A DNA stretch of 64,000 bases from Hydrogenophaga pseudoflava (GTDB taxonomy: Bacteria > Pseudomonadota > Gammaproteobacteria > Burkholderiales > Burkholderiaceae_C), in contig NZ_JAVHJP010000004.1 in the NCBI RefSeq assembly GCF_031020795.1, positions 440,073 through 504,072 of the forward strand, written 5' to 3'. Both the position numbers and the translations under genes were made by a program. The notes under the pieces are model-generated. The model did no database searches. It worked only from the letters and a program-made list of their open reading frames with translations, and was not told the DNA's origin. Positions 63,554 through 64,000 of the stretch are shown here, in pieces (the first letter of the stretch is position 1; each line of letters begins with the position of its first letter).

Positions 63554-64000
63554 ATGCCTTGGACCCAAGACCAGATGGCCGCGCGCGCGGCGCAGGAACT
63601 GCAGGACGGTTTCTATGTGAACCTCGGCATCGGCATCCCGACGCTGGTGGCCAACCACGTGCCCGACCACGTCGAGGTGTGGCTGCAGAGCGAGAACGGC
63701 ATGCTGGGCATCGGCCCCTTCCCGTATGAGGACGAGGTGGACGCCGACCTCATCAACGCCGGCAAGCAGACCGTCACCACCATCAAGGGCTCGTCGATCT
63801 TCGGAAGCCACGAGAGCTTCGCCATGATCCGCGGCGGCAAGATCAACCTGTCCATCCTGGGGGCGATGCAGGTGACGGCCAGTGGCGACCTGGCCAACTG
63901 GATGATCCCCGGCAAGATGGTCAAGGGCATGGGCGGCGCCATGGACCTGGTGGCGGGCGTGCCGCGCGTGATCGTGCTGATGGAGCACGTGGCCAAGAAG
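63554..64000 (+). CDS. 3-oxoacid CoA-transferase subunit B, 3' end missing
   Basis: The first 149 residues of the beta subunit; the frame is open at the window edge. An AAGGAG ribosome site precedes the ATG ([20 protein letters not shown]). The catalytic glutamate is Glu47 in [11 protein letters not shown], then [19 protein letters not shown] and [19 protein letters not shown] match the family. About 65 further residues should follow, judging from the usual ~215-residue length. Partner of the A subunit upstream. Confidence 0.93.
   Translation, partial: MPWTQDQMAARAAQELQDGFYVNLGIGIPTLVANHVPDHVEVWLQSENGMLGIGPFPYEDEVDADLINAGKQTVTTIKGSSIFGSHESFAMIRGGKINLSILGAMQVTASGDLANWMIPGKMVKGMGGAMDLVAGVPRVIVLMEHVAKK

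Overview
The window is GC-rich, densely packed, single-chromosome-like DNA from a betaproteobacterium. Several tripartite tricarboxylate (Bug/TctC) receptors, two tandem glycine riboswitches, a gcvTHP operon, an ETF-ubiquinone oxidoreductase and a C/G-rich palindromic repeat of the type I recall from Comamonadaceae point to that family. A Hydrogenophaga-like organism is my best guess; no rRNA or tRNA is present to confirm it. I see no prophage, integrase, intact insertion sequence or CRISPR array.

Left arm (1-8009, all + strand): an apparent catabolic operon. Two tandem ureohydrolases (the first cut by the window edge) are followed by a xylose-isomerase-like TIM barrel, an isopenicillin-N-synthase-type 2-oxoglutarate/Fe(II) oxygenase, a polar amino acid binding protein, a fused permease-ATPase, a class II aldolase and a GhrA-like 2-hydroxyacid dehydrogenase. 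It reads as uptake and stepwise breakdown of a guanidino compound, with the substrate unknown. Then comes a short AT-richer patch with a lipoprotein, a VOC protein and a GNAT remnant (8190-9740), followed by an EamA exporter and aroE, and a divergent FrnE-like oxidoreductase.

Centre (12342-33484, all + strand): the most striking region. A sensor kinase and OmpR-type regulator precede about 16 overlapping genes for an MSHA-pilus/type II secretion-like machine: bitopic inner-membrane platform proteins, a GspC/MshK-like protein, secretin lipoprotein, MshN-like and ExeA/MshM-like proteins, assembly ATPase, GspF-like platform and seven prepilins. Three prepilins form a related, mosaic set. Four others share an RLPCP motif, and three of these carry unusually long C-terminal helical or hydrophobic regions; one has 734 residues and lacks the usual Glu5. 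No prepilin peptidase or retraction ATPase is encoded here. Direct repeats upstream of the first pilin look like a binding site for the adjacent regulator.

Right-centre (33527-49560, mostly - strand): photolyase with a DUF2256 protein, GST, B12-type radical SAM protein, a dadA-like/sdaA operon under a tandem glycine riboswitch, a Bug receptor/amidohydrolase pair divergent from a LysR regulator, a YicG/TRIC-like membrane protein, and gcvT-gcvH-gcvP under a second tandem glycine riboswitch. gcvP carries an in-frame insertion that coincides with a palindromic repeat. The two riboswitch operons plus the possible glycine transporter make this a glycine/serine catabolism neighbourhood.

Right arm (49612-64000): a small unknown protein, a GT-C-like membrane glycosyltransferase, a P-loop kinase, two tandem membrane-anchored TAXI-type proteins, ETF-QO, an SDR, a DMT exporter, a thioesterase, two AhpD/CMD-fold proteins, a Bug receptor, a PAS-LuxR regulator and a 3-oxoacid CoA-transferase whose B subunit runs off the window.
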